A stretch of DNA of 64,000 nucleotides, from positions 231,691-295,690 of the forward strand of contig NZ_CDME01000005.1 in the NCBI RefSeq assembly GCF_000826545.1, written 5' to 3'. A model generated the notes under the pieces. The model had not been told where the DNA came from and ran no database searches. It saw nothing but the letters and a program-made list of their open reading frames with translations. Shown one piece after another: positions 27,258-35,486 of this stretch. The DNA is from Kibdelosporangium sp. MJ126-NF4. GTDB taxonomy: Bacteria > Actinomycetota > Actinomycetes > Mycobacteriales > Pseudonocardiaceae. Position 1 is the stretch's first letter; each line of letters begins with the position of its first letter. Both the position numbers and the translations under genes were made by a program.

Positions 27258-28754
27258 ATGTCCACGGACGCTGCTGCCATGCAGCCCACCTACGGCAACT
27301 GGCGAAGGCCGCGACGGGCGGGGTTCGGACCGTTCGGTCTGGTCGGCACGTTCGGTCTGTTCGGCGGCATCGTACTGGTTCTGTTGATGTCGCTGTTCTC
27401 GCTGGTCGCCGCGTTGGTCACCGCGGTGCCGTTGATCGTGGTGCTCGGCCCGATGGTGTTGCGCACCCAGGACGGGCGCAACATGTACCAGTTGGTCACC
27501 GTGCGCGTCGGCTGGTTGCGGCGCAAGGCAAAGGGAAAGCACCTGTACGTCGCGGGCCCGTTGTCACGGCGTCCCGGTGGCCGATTCTCCCCGCCCGGCC
27601 TGCTGAGCCAGGTCAAGATGCACGAAGGGCGCGACGCCTACGACCGGCCGTTCGGCGTGCTGTTCCACCCGAGCCGACGGCTCTACACCATCGTGCTCGG
27701 GTGTGAGCCGGACGGCGGGTCGCTGATCGACCCCGACCAGGTGGACATGTGGGTCGCCTCGTGGGGGGAGTGGTTGGCGCGCCTGGCACACGAGCCGGGT
27801 CTGCGCGGCGCCGCGGTCATCGTCGAGACGGCTCCCGACACGGGCACCCGCTTGGCCAACGAGGTGTTGCCGCGGATCCATGAGAACGCGCCGCCGGTGG
27901 CGCGGGCCGTCATGGAGGAGGTCGTCGACGCCTATCCGTCGGCGTCCTCGGAGATGCACACCTACATCAGCCTCAGCTACGGGATCTCCCACAACGGGAA
28001 GCCCAACCACGACGACATGATCACGGACCTGGCGATTCGCATTCCCGGTCTGCTCGCCGGGCTGGCCGGGGCCGGTGGGGGAGCGGCAACGCCCCTGTCG
28101 GCCGAGCGCATCGCCGAGGTCGTCCGGGTCGCCTACGACCCCGCGGTCGCGGGTGAGGTGCTCAACGTCCGTTCCCTGTACGGAAGCACCGGTCTCGAGT
28201 GGAACGACGCGGGCCCGACCGCGGCCGTGGAAACGGTCAAGTCCTACCAGCACGACTCCGGTGTGTCCCGTACCTGGCTGTTGACGCTGGCACCGCGAGG
28301 AACGGTCCGGGCGAACGTCCTCGGTTCGTTGCTGGAGGCGTCGTCGAACACCCGGCGCAAGCGGGTTGCCCTGGTGTACCGGCCGATCGACCCGGCGACG
28401 TCCGCGAAGATCGTCGAGGCCGACCGGCGCGCCGCCCAGTTCATGGCCTCCTCGGGGAAGGGCATGATGCAGGCGCGTGCCGCCTCGGAGATCCAGGCCA
28501 CCGAGCAGACCGCGGCCGAGGAGGCCGCGGGTGCCGGACTGGTCGAGTTCTCGCTCATGGTCACGGTCACCGTCGACTCGGCCGACGAACTCCCCGACGC
28601 GAACGTGAGCGTCCGCAACCTGGCGGCGACCGCCCGGTTGTCGTTCCGCCCGGCGGATCGCATGCAGGCGGCGGCGTTCACCGCCACCCTGCCCGTCGGG
28701 ATTCTTCCGTGGGAGCTCACTCTGCTTCCCCGTGAACTTCAGGAGGCGATGTGA
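27258..28754 (+). CDS. SCO6880 family type IV secretion protein
   Basis: A 498-residue protein. ATG 27258 is preceded by GAGGAGA. Two closely spaced membrane helices near the N-terminus (FGLVGTFGLFGGIVLVLLM and LVAALVTAVPLIVVLGPM) are followed by a large cytosolic domain with GWLRRKAKGKHLYVAGPLS, DMWVASWGEWLARLAHEPGL, GTRLANEVLPRIHENAP and a C-terminal FRPADRMQAAAFTATLPVGI block. This is the layout of the SCO6880 family, an actinobacterial conjugation component replacing VirB3/B4-type interface proteins. It overlaps the next gene by four bases. Confidence 0.88.
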   Translation: MSTDAAAMQPTYGNWRRPRRAGFGPFGLVGTFGLFGGIVLVLLMSLFSLVAALVTAVPLIVVLGPMVLRTQDGRNMYQLVTVRVGWLRRKAKGKHLYVAGPLSRRPGGRFSPPGLLSQVKMHEGRDAYDRPFGVLFHPSRRLYTIVLGCEPDGGSLIDPDQVDMWVASWGEWLARLAHEPGLRGAAVIVETAPDTGTRLANEVLPRIHENAPPVARAVMEEVVDAYPSASSEMHTYISLSYGISHNGKPNHDDMITDLAIRIPGLLAGLAGAGGGAATPLSAERIAEVVRVAYDPAVAGEVLNVRSLYGSTGLEWNDAGPTAAVETVKSYQHDSGVSRTWLLTLAPRGTVRANVLGSLLEASSNTRRKRVALVYRPIDPATSAKIVEADRRAAQFMASSGKGMMQARAASEIQATEQTAAEEAAGAGLVEFSLMVTVTVDSADELPDANVSVRNLAATARLSFRPADRMQAAAFTATLPVGILPWELTLLPRELQEAM

Positions 28755-30262
28755 GCCGCAAGACCAAACAGGCCCGGCCGGTTGTCCCCAGGGAGCCGCA
28801 GGCAGGTCAGCGTGGCTGGCCGGGGCCGGGCGGTGGCCAGATCGGCCACATGGACCCACCGACCATGTGGCGTGCCACGACAGTGCAGGCGTGTGGGCTG
28901 TGGCCGTTCGCGGCGGGCTCGGGCGCGCCGATGTCGGGTGTGCCGCTCGGTCAACACCTGTACACCGGTGCGACCGTGTGCGGCGACCCGATCTCGTGGT
29001 TCGCCCGTTCCCGGTACATCTCCAACCCGTCGCTGTTCATGCTCGGCATGCCCGGCCTCGGGAAGTCCACTTTGATCAACCGGATGCTGCTCGGGCTGGC
29101 CTCCACCGGTGTCGTTCCCCTGGTGCTCGGCGACCTCAAGCCGGACTACGCGGACACCGTGCGTGCGTTGGGCGGGCAGGTCATCTCGATCGGACGGGGT
29201 GTCGGTGGGATCAACATCCTCGACCCCGGCGCCATGGGCACGGCGGCGGCCCGGATCGGCGGCCAGGCCGGACGTGCACTGGCGGCCGAGGCGCACGGAC
29301 GTGTGCTGAACATGGTCGCCGCGCTCATCTCCGTTGTCCGGACCCGCCCGATGGACGACCACGAGCAGTCCGTGCTGTCCGCCGCCCTGCAACACCTTCG
29401 GGACTCGACGCCGCTGAACCGCGCTCCACTGCTGCCCGACCTGCTCGAGGTCCTGCGGGACGGGCCGGACCGGGTCCGCGCGGTCACCCTCGACCGCGGC
29501 GACGACGCCCGTTACCGCACCGCCGTCGACCCGCTTCACCGCTCACTGCTGGGAATTCTCGACGGTCCGCTCGGTGACACGTTCGCCTCCGAGACCTCCA
29601 CGCGCATCGATCCCAACGCCCCAGCGGTCTGTGTCGACATCTCCCGGATCGGTGAGTCCGACACCCAGCTGACGGCCGCGGCGATGCTCGCCACCTGGTC
29701 GGACGGGCTCGGCTCGGTTGCCGCCTCACACGCGCTGGCCGACGCCGGGCTGATGCCCCGGCGCTGGTTCTTCGCCGTGCTCGACGAGCTGTGGCGGCCG
29801 CTGCGGGCCGCGTCCGGCATCGTCGACCGGATCGACGCGTTGACCCGGCTCAACCGATCGCTCGGCCTCGGTGACGCCAAGATCACCCACACCCTGAAGG
29901 ACGCGGAGGCGCTGGGCACCGAAGCCGACCGGGCCAAGGCCCGAGGCTTCGTCGAGCGCGCCGGAATGGTCGTCTGCGCGGGCCTTCCCCGCGCCGAGAT
30001 GCAGGACCTCGGCCGGGTGATCGGTATCTCCCAGCGCGAGATCGACCTGGTCTCCTCGTGGTCGTCGCCGCCCGGCTGGGCCTCGAGTGACCACGAGGAG
30101 CCACCGGGACGAGGCCGGTTCCTGATCAAGGTCGGTGGTCGGCCGGGCGTCCCGATCCGGGTCGCGATCACCGACACCGAGAAGCACCTGCACGACACCA
30201 ACCGCCGGTGGGCCGGGATCACGCGCACACAGGGCGACGACACGTCGGAGGGCGCGGCATGA
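28751..30262 (+). CDS. VirB4-like ATPase of the secretion island
   Basis: A 503-residue cytosolic ATPase that would power assembly or transport. The GTG start overlaps the previous stop (GTGA). Walker A is GMPGLGKST with Lys105; Walker B is FFAVLDELW with Asp345-Glu346. Other HerA/VirB4-like features are VPLVLGDLKPDY after the P-loop and CVDISRIGESDTQLTAAAMLATW. No long N-terminal VirB4 region is present, as usual when it is split off into the SCO6880 partner. ATGA overlap with the next gene gives a tightly coupled three-ATPase block. Confidence 0.88.
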   Translation: MSRKTKQARPVVPREPQAGQRGWPGPGGGQIGHMDPPTMWRATTVQACGLWPFAAGSGAPMSGVPLGQHLYTGATVCGDPISWFARSRYISNPSLFMLGMPGLGKSTLINRMLLGLASTGVVPLVLGDLKPDYADTVRALGGQVISIGRGVGGINILDPGAMGTAAARIGGQAGRALAAEAHGRVLNMVAALISVVRTRPMDDHEQSVLSAALQHLRDSTPLNRAPLLPDLLEVLRDGPDRVRAVTLDRGDDARYRTAVDPLHRSLLGILDGPLGDTFASETSTRIDPNAPAVCVDISRIGESDTQLTAAAMLATWSDGLGSVAASHALADAGLMPRRWFFAVLDELWRPLRAASGIVDRIDALTRLNRSLGLGDAKITHTLKDAEALGTEADRAKARGFVERAGMVVCAGLPRAEMQDLGRVIGISQREIDLVSSWSSPPGWASSDHEEPPGRGRFLIKVGGRPGVPIRVAITDTEKHLHDTNRRWAGITRTQGDDTSEGAA

Positions 30263-32109
30263 GCGGCGGCGGCCGGACCTTGAGTGGGTCCGAAATGGCT
30301 CCGTGGGCGATCGTGGTGGTGGCCGCACTGGCCACCGTCACGTTCGGCGGGATCTGGCTCGGTGGAACGCTCGGTGCGTTCGTCACCGGGGCCGGGTGGG
30401 ATCCGCCGCCGTTCTCCCTGCAGACGTTCGCCGACATGGTGTCGCAGGGCCCCGCCGCGTTGTGGCCGGGCGCCTCCGGGGCCGCTGTCGTCACCGGTAT
30501 CTGTGTCTTCTTCGCCGGGCTGGTGGCACTGGGCTTGCTGGCGGTGCGTGCCGTCATGCGGCGGAGCAAGACGAAGACGAAGGGACTCGCGACCCAACGT
30601 GAGATGGCGGCGATGACGCCGAAGAACGCCGCGGCGCGCGCCCGCGAACTGCGGCCGTCGCTCAAAGGCGTGGCCCACCTGACTCCCGACGACTCCGGAA
30701 ACCTGCTCGGCGCACTGGAGCCGAGTGGTGTCGAGCTACGTTCGTCCTATGAGGACGTTGAGCTCGATCTGATGGCACCGCGAGCGGGAAAGTCGACGGG
30801 CATCGCGATTCCCCGCGTGCTGCGGGCGACCGGAGCAGTCCTGCTGACGTCCAACAAGTCGGATGTGTACGCCGTGACCCGCGAGGAGCGCGAGAAGATC
30901 GGTCGGGTGTGGACGTTCGACCCGCAGGGCATCGCCCACGTGCCACGCGAGATGTGGTGGAACATGCTGGACGAGTGCCGGACCATCGAGGGCTCCCGCC
31001 GTCTGGCGGGCCACTTCGTCGCGTCGGTCAACGACGACTCCGCCAAGAAGGACTTCTGGATCTCAGCCGCGCAGAACACGCTCAGCGCACTGTTCCACGC
31101 CGCCGCCCGAGGTGGGGCGTCCGTGTCGGACATTCTCGCGTGGTTGGCGGACCCGGCGGACCGGACGCCGATCGACCTGCTGCGTGACGCGCGCATGGTC
31201 GCCCTGTCCGAGCAGTTGCAGGGAACTGTCCGCGGCGCGGTCGAAACCCGCGACGGCATCTACGAAACCGCACGCCAGTGTGTCGCTTGCCTGCTGGATC
31301 CGGAGATCCTGGCGTGGGTGACGCCGAGCCGTCTGCCGGAGTACCGGCCGATGGATCACGTCACCAGGAAGGACACGCTGTACCTGCTGTCCAAGGACGG
31401 CGGTGGCTCGGCCGCCGGAGTGATCGCGGGCATCGCGGACGCCACCATGCGAGCAGGTGTCGTGGTGGCCGAACGCATGGGCGGCAGGCTCGACCCGCCG
31501 ATGACGGCCGTGCTGGACGAGGCGGCGAACGTCTGCCGCATCTCCGACCTGCCGGACCTGTACAGCCACCTCGGCTCGCGAGGCATTAACGTCGTGACGT
31601 TGCTGCAGAGCTACCGGCAGGGCAGCCGCGTCTGGGGCGACGCCGGGATGGACGCGCTGTGGAGCGCCGCCACCATCAAACTTCTCGGTGCCGGTCTTGA
31701 CGACGCGGACTTCGTCGAGAAGGTGTCCAAACTGGTCGGACAGCACGACGTCTCGACGATGAGCTACTCGCACGGCAAGGAAGGCACGACGCGGTCCAGG
31801 TCCTACCGGCTCGATCCGGTGCTCGCACCGGACCGGATCCGCGCACTGCCCAAGGGAACGGCTCTGCTGCTGGCGACCGGTGTCCGGCCCGCGCTGATCC
31901 GCCTGCGCCCCTGGTACAAGGAATCCAACGCGGGCCCCATCTCCGCCGCCGCGGCCCGTGAGGTCGAAGCCATCACCATGCGTGCCTCGCAGAAATGGAC
32001 TGACAACGGCACCGCACGGCGTCGGCCGATGGACCGCCCCACTGATCGACCCGTCGACCAGTACAGCGACCAGTACAGTGATCGTCCCACTGACTTCGCG
32101 GGAAACTGA
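30259..32109 (+). CDS. VirD4/TraG-type coupling protein
   Basis: A 616-residue membrane ATPase that selects substrates for type IV secretion. Two N-terminal helices (WAIVVVAALATVTFGGIWLG and GAAVVTGICVFFAGLVALGLL) precede the ATPase. Walker A is APRAGKST (Lys178), Walker B is TAVLDEAANV (Asp420-Glu421), and GSRGINVVTLLQSYRQG is the typical motif after it. The tail is an unusual imperfect repeat of DRPTD and QYSD units, a candidate docking segment. ATG overlaps the preceding stop (ATGA). It is the last gene of the plus-strand operon; no relaxase follows. Confidence 0.92.
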   Translation: MSGGGRTLSGSEMAPWAIVVVAALATVTFGGIWLGGTLGAFVTGAGWDPPPFSLQTFADMVSQGPAALWPGASGAAVVTGICVFFAGLVALGLLAVRAVMRRSKTKTKGLATQREMAAMTPKNAAARARELRPSLKGVAHLTPDDSGNLLGALEPSGVELRSSYEDVELDLMAPRAGKSTGIAIPRVLRATGAVLLTSNKSDVYAVTREEREKIGRVWTFDPQGIAHVPREMWWNMLDECRTIEGSRRLAGHFVASVNDDSAKKDFWISAAQNTLSALFHAAARGGASVSDILAWLADPADRTPIDLLRDARMVALSEQLQGTVRGAVETRDGIYETARQCVACLLDPEILAWVTPSRLPEYRPMDHVTRKDTLYLLSKDGGGSAAGVIAGIADATMRAGVVVAERMGGRLDPPMTAVLDEAANVCRISDLPDLYSHLGSRGINVVTLLQSYRQGSRVWGDAGMDALWSAATIKLLGAGLDDADFVEKVSKLVGQHDVSTMSYSHGKEGTTRSRSYRLDPVLAPDRIRALPKGTALLLATGVRPALIRLRPWYKESNAGPISAAAAREVEAITMRASQKWTDNGTARRRPMDRPTDRPVDQYSDQYSDRPTDFAGN

Positions 32110-32122
32110 TATGGCACTGCGG

Positions 32123-32156
32123 CCCTCAGGCCGCCTGGTCACAGGCGGCCTGAGGG
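32123..32156. terminator. Perfect 15-bp hairpin between convergent genes, inside a coding end
   Basis: CCCTCAGGCCGCCTG (32123-32137), loop GTCA, CAGGCGGCCTGAGGG (32142-32156). It is placed to end transcription of the coupling-protein operon. It also encodes the last nine codons of the minus-strand sigma factor (PQAACDQAA and stop), so the protein end is shaped by the hairpin. Confidence 0.85.
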
Positions 32157-32713
32157 GCGGCGAGAACAGCGGACACGTTCTGCTCGGCGCCGACGCCGCG
32201 GGCGTACAGCGCGAGCTTCAGCGCGCGAAGAGCGTAGAAGACACGCGACTTCGCGGTTCCCACGGCGATGCCGAGCACCTTGGCCGCCTCGAAGACGGTC
32301 CTGCCGAGAATCTGGGTCTCGTACAGCACTTCACGATGGGCGGGGGTGAGCGACTTGAACGCCTCGGCGACCACCACGGAGGTGAGCGTCTGGTCGATCT
32401 GGTCGTTCTCGACCGCGGTTTCCTCGAGCGCGACGCGGCCCAGCTCACGCGGACGGGCCTCGGCCTTGCGGTGCTCGTCGATGATGAGGTTGTGGGCCAC
32501 GCGGAACAGCCATGGCCGCAGTGACTGGCTGTCCCGGTCGCCGTAGTTCGACCAGCACCGCAGCAAGGTCTCCTGGACGATGTCCTCGGCCCGGTGCCAG
32601 TCACCCCGTACCAACCTGCACACGTAGGTGAACAGGTCGGGGACGTGCTCCTGGTATCCGATCCGCAGAATCCGGTCACGCTCGTCGGCGCTGGTTCCGA
32701 TCGCTGTCCGCAT
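32126..32713 (-). CDS. RNA polymerase sigma-70 family factor (ECF type)
   Basis: A 195-residue alternative sigma factor. ATG 32713 follows AAGGAG by nine bases; GTG 32716 is equally possible. Region 2 is AEDIVQETLLRCWSNY with PWLFRVAHNLIIDEHRK; region 4 is LTPAHREVLYETQILGRTV and VLGIAVGTAKSRVFYALRAL. No anti-sigma gene is adjacent, and there is no long C-terminal extension. It diverges from the first micro-peptide gene with 35 bases between start codons, so the two may share control. Confidence 0.92.
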   Translation of the reverse strand: MRTAIGTSADERDRILRIGYQEHVPDLFTYVCRLVRGDWHRAEDIVQETLLRCWSNYGDRDSQSLRPWLFRVAHNLIIDEHRKAEARPRELGRVALEETAVENDQIDQTLTSVVVAEAFKSLTPAHREVLYETQILGRTVFEAAKVLGIAVGTAKSRVFYALRALKLALYARGVGAEQNVSAVLAAPQAACDQAA

Positions 32714-32748
32714 CACAGCTGGCTCCTTGTTTGTGGAAAGGGAATCTC

Positions 32749-32883
32749 ATGAACGACAGGTACGTCGTCGTCGACGATCTGCTTGACCGGATCATCGACG
32801 AGCAGGAGACGAGGTTGGCCGAGGAACGGTCCGGTGTGGACGCTGTCGGCAATGCGTGGCAGCAGGGCCCGAACGGGGCCTAG
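32749..32883 (+). CDS. Micro-peptide A, 44 residues, first copy of a duplicated family
   Basis: A short gene with ribosome site GGAAAGGG before ATG. The product begins MNDRYVVVDDLLDRIIDEQE, then a variable tail ending NAWQQGPNGA. A second gene at 40421 encodes the same N-terminal 20 residues with only conservative changes, and most differences between the two DNA copies in that segment are third-position or conservative. About 86 percent of third codon positions are G or C, as in real genes here. No Cys, signal peptide or known leader motif is present. The conserved front and variable back recall precursor peptides or signalling peptides, but no modifying enzyme is adjacent. Confidence 0.72.
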   Translation: MNDRYVVVDDLLDRIIDEQETRLAEERSGVDAVGNAWQQGPNGA

Positions 32884-32917
32884 ATCCTGTGTGCTGTCCG
32901 GCATGGGTACTTCGTTC

Positions 32918-32961
32918 CTCGTGAGAATTGTTTGCGGAACGCATCCTTTTCACGAGAATTC
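32918..32961. promoter_or_regulatory. Direct repeat TCRYGAGAATT upstream of the sigma factor unit
   Basis: TCGTGAGAATT (32919-32929) and TCACGAGAATT (32950-32960) match at nine of eleven positions and lie 31 bases apart, about three helical turns. The stretch is the most AT-rich part of this gap and lies upstream of the sigma gene on the minus strand. It is a candidate operator or promoter region. Confidence 0.4.
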
Positions 32962-33051
32962 TTTCGCTTCTGGCAGCCGAAATCGCGGGGTCTGTCCCTT
33001 CGGCAACGGGTGCCGACCCGCTGATCCGAAGGGGACACCCCACCGCTCACG

Positions 33052-33065
33052 GGTAGGGATATCCC
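33052..33065. promoter_or_regulatory. Palindromic motif GGTAGGGATATCCC, copy 1
   Basis: Contains the perfect palindrome GGGATATCCC. The same 14 bases occur only once more in the places I checked, at 39591-39604 in the promoter gap between the short kinase and the LuxR-type regulator. Both copies lie in intergenic DNA of the regulatory island, which suggests a shared regulator site. Confidence 0.5.
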
Positions 33066-33084
33066 CCAGCGGTGCCACACAGAC

Positions 33085-33121
33085 AAAAAAGACCCGCACC
33101 GCGCGGAGAGCGGTGCGGGTC
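33085..33121 (-). terminator. Intrinsic terminator of the Hsp70-like gene
   Basis: On the minus strand GACCCGCACCGC and GCGGTGCGGGTC (33110-33121 and 33091-33102) form a perfect 12-bp stem followed by a run of six T (AAAAAA at 33085-33090 on the plus strand). It lies 16 bases past the stop codon and is one of the few textbook terminators in this window. Confidence 0.93.
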
Positions 33122-33136
33122 GGTTCTGGTGCGGTG

Positions 33137-35206
33137 TTACTTCACCTGCGCGCAGGGTGTCGCGTCTTTGACGTTCTTCTCCCAGCGGATGTTGGCGAAC
33201 GTCGCGTCGAGCTCGCCGACGGCGTACACGAGGAACGGGGTGTCGACCTTCTTCGGGTCCAGCCCGGCCGCGGTGAAGCACGAGAGCGGGATCTTGACCG
33301 GGGTCGGCTTCTCCGGTGGCAGGTTCTTGAACAGGCCCGTGACGTTCAGCTGTGACTTGCACGGGTAGCTGCAGTGCACCTGCAGCGAGGCCGCTCCGGT
33401 CGGGGCCTTGTGCATGGTGGTGGTGAACACGAGCGCGCCGCCGTCGCCCGCGTAGGCGCTGAAGTCCTTGGGGCTGCGTGGCGTCTGCAGGTACATCTGG
33501 GCCGGTGCGTCGCCCTTCCACGTCACCCGAACGCCTTGCCCGTCGGCCGCCGCCGTGATGGAGGCCTGTGCGGCGGCGGAGGACTGGAGCTCGGTGCCGC
33601 CCCAGTTGCCTTCGTCGGCGATGAAACCGGTGAAGGGACTGACCGGGCCGTTCTCGAAAAGCTTCAGCGCCGCCCCGCCGCTGGGCTTGGTCGGCTCGGT
33701 GGCCGGTGGTGGTGGCGGCTGCGCGGTGCTCTTCGGCGAGCCGTCGTCCGGCATGCCGGTGGTGGTGGTCGGCTGTGTGGTGGTGGGCGCCGTGGTGGTT
33801 GGCAGCGTGGTGCTGGGCACGGTGCTGGGGATGGACGAGCTCGCGGCGAGCGGGGAACTGCCAGCCGCCTGCTGCGCTTCACCGCCGGTGCGGGTGAGGA
33901 ACAGCGTCGTGACAACGGCGAGCATCACGATGGCGGCTGCGGCGACGCCCGGCATCAGCCATCGCCTGCGTGGCTCCGACGGCGTGGCTCCCTCGGTCGT
34001 CGAGCGCGTCGTCGTCGGCAGCTGCGGTCGCCGTGTGGGCGTCCACGGCGGCGTCACGTCCCACGACGACGTGGCGGTCGACCCGGGAGTTGCCCCAGTG
34101 ATCGACGTGGTGGCCAGTGTGCGGGTCGGCTCGACAGCGGTCGAGGTGACCGGCTCGCGCGTGGCCATGGCGGCGGCGCCGAGGGAGACGGTGAACTTGG
34201 GGTGCAGCGTGACCCGGACCGGCTTGCCGAACTCCTCGGACACCAGCTGGGAAACCAGCGGGATACGGGAGGAGCCACCGGCGAGCAGCACCGCGGACAG
34301 GTCCTCGGCACGCAGGCCCGCGGACGCGATCGTGCGGCGCAGCGCGTCGGCGGTCAGCTGGATGGACGGCCTGATCATGTCGTTGAGCTCAAGGCGGGTG
34401 ATCACCACCTCACGTGGCCCGGACGGCAGCGGGACGGTGAGCTGCACGTCCGGTTCGATCGACAGGTCCTCCTTGGCGCGCACGCACATCGCGCGGATCT
34501 CGACGAGTGCTTTCGCGGCCGCCGGATCGGTGAGGTCGAGGTCGGTGATCGCGCCGTCGAGTTTGTCGTCGATGTCGGCGAGCAGCGTCTCGTCGAAGTC
34601 GATGCCGCCCATGTGCTCGATGCCTTCCGGCGTGCCGAGAATCTCCATCTCGCCGCCGGACATCCGCAGGATGGTGGTGTCGAACGTGCCGCCGCCGAGG
34701 TCGTAGACCGCGACGACCTCGCCGTCACCGAGCCTGCGTTCGCTGGAGTAGTGCGTCGCCGCCGCCTCCGGCTCGGTGATCAGGCGGTAGTCGGCCACGT
34801 CGGCGAGCCGGAGCACCTCGGTGAAGTGCTCACGCCGGTACGGGCCCCAGATCGCCGGGCAGGTCAACGTCACCGATCCCGGCGGCGCACCGGTGAACCG
34901 GGTCGTCTCGGCGAGCACCTCGCGCAACTGCGCCGCCATCAGCACGGCCGCCGAGTACGCGGAGCCGCCGAGAACCAGTGGTGTCGGGTCGCCGAGTCGG
35001 CGCTTGAAGTTGCGCGCGACCTTCTCCGGGTCGTTCGCGGCGGCCAGCGCCGCGCCACCAGTCAGCAGTGAGCCGTCCGGTGCCGGGTACGCCACCGACG
35101 AAACGATCATCTCCGGGCTGAGTGGCACCATCACGGTCCTGCCTGCACCGCTCACCGCGGCGGCGGTGAACGAGGTCCCCAGATCGATCCCCACCCCGTA
35201 CCACAT
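33137..35206 (-). CDS. Membrane-anchored Hsp70-like protein with extracellular domain
   Basis: A 689-residue protein; ATG 35206 puts GVGIDLGTSFTAAAV at the N-terminus as in DnaK-type ATPases. Phosphate and adenosine motifs are VYDLGGGTFDTTIL and LLAGGSSRIPLVSQLV. There is no DnaK substrate-binding domain. After about residue 360 come a Thr/Pro-rich linker, one membrane helix (LMPGVAAAAIVMLAVVTTLFL, around 415-435), a second Thr/Pro-rich stretch and an outer domain of about 150 residues with four Cys. This actin-ATPase inside, sensor-like domain outside plan occurs in actinobacterial Hsp70-related proteins of unknown role. It is divergent from a histidine kinase gene. Confidence 0.88.
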   Translation of the reverse strand: MWYGVGIDLGTSFTAAAVSGAGRTVMVPLSPEMIVSSVAYPAPDGSLLTGGAALAAANDPEKVARNFKRRLGDPTPLVLGGSAYSAAVLMAAQLREVLAETTRFTGAPPGSVTLTCPAIWGPYRREHFTEVLRLADVADYRLITEPEAAATHYSSERRLGDGEVVAVYDLGGGTFDTTILRMSGGEMEILGTPEGIEHMGGIDFDETLLADIDDKLDGAITDLDLTDPAAAKALVEIRAMCVRAKEDLSIEPDVQLTVPLPSGPREVVITRLELNDMIRPSIQLTADALRRTIASAGLRAEDLSAVLLAGGSSRIPLVSQLVSEEFGKPVRVTLHPKFTVSLGAAAMATREPVTSTAVEPTRTLATTSITGATPGSTATSSWDVTPPWTPTRRPQLPTTTRSTTEGATPSEPRRRWLMPGVAAAAIVMLAVVTTLFLTRTGGEAQQAAGSSPLAASSSIPSTVPSTTLPTTTAPTTTQPTTTTGMPDDGSPKSTAQPPPPPATEPTKPSGGAALKLFENGPVSPFTGFIADEGNWGGTELQSSAAAQASITAAADGQGVRVTWKGDAPAQMYLQTPRSPKDFSAYAGDGGALVFTTTMHKAPTGAASLQVHCSYPCKSQLNVTGLFKNLPPEKPTPVKIPLSCFTAAGLDPKKVDTPFLVYAVGELDATFANIRWEKNVKDATPCAQVK

Positions 35207-35486
35207 GTTTCCGTCTCTCTGTTGGCGATCCTGTGCTGACAGACCAAGAGTGCCGCTGCTCGATCGGCCACTTCCGCGGCCACGCGCGGACATGCGCGAG
35301 TGCGACAGTGGAGACTCACGACCCCGTCCGATGGTGGCGGCGTGTACCAGCTCAACGCAAACGGTTCACAAAAGCCAGGATCCTGGCGGTGCCGACGTAC
35401 TGATGGGCAGCTTTTCTGCCCCAATTCCCCTGAACCAAACTTCACCGCTGCACGTGCCGCCCGCTCGGCCGTCCTACGGAGTTTCG

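Noticed and set aside
32713..32904. 63-codon minus-strand frame opposite micro-peptide A, with GAGGAA upstream and a stop overlapping the sigma factor ATG
   Set aside because: The overlap looks like coupling, but only about two thirds of third positions are G or C versus about 86 percent on the plus strand, and base changes between the two peptide copies fit plus-strand codons.
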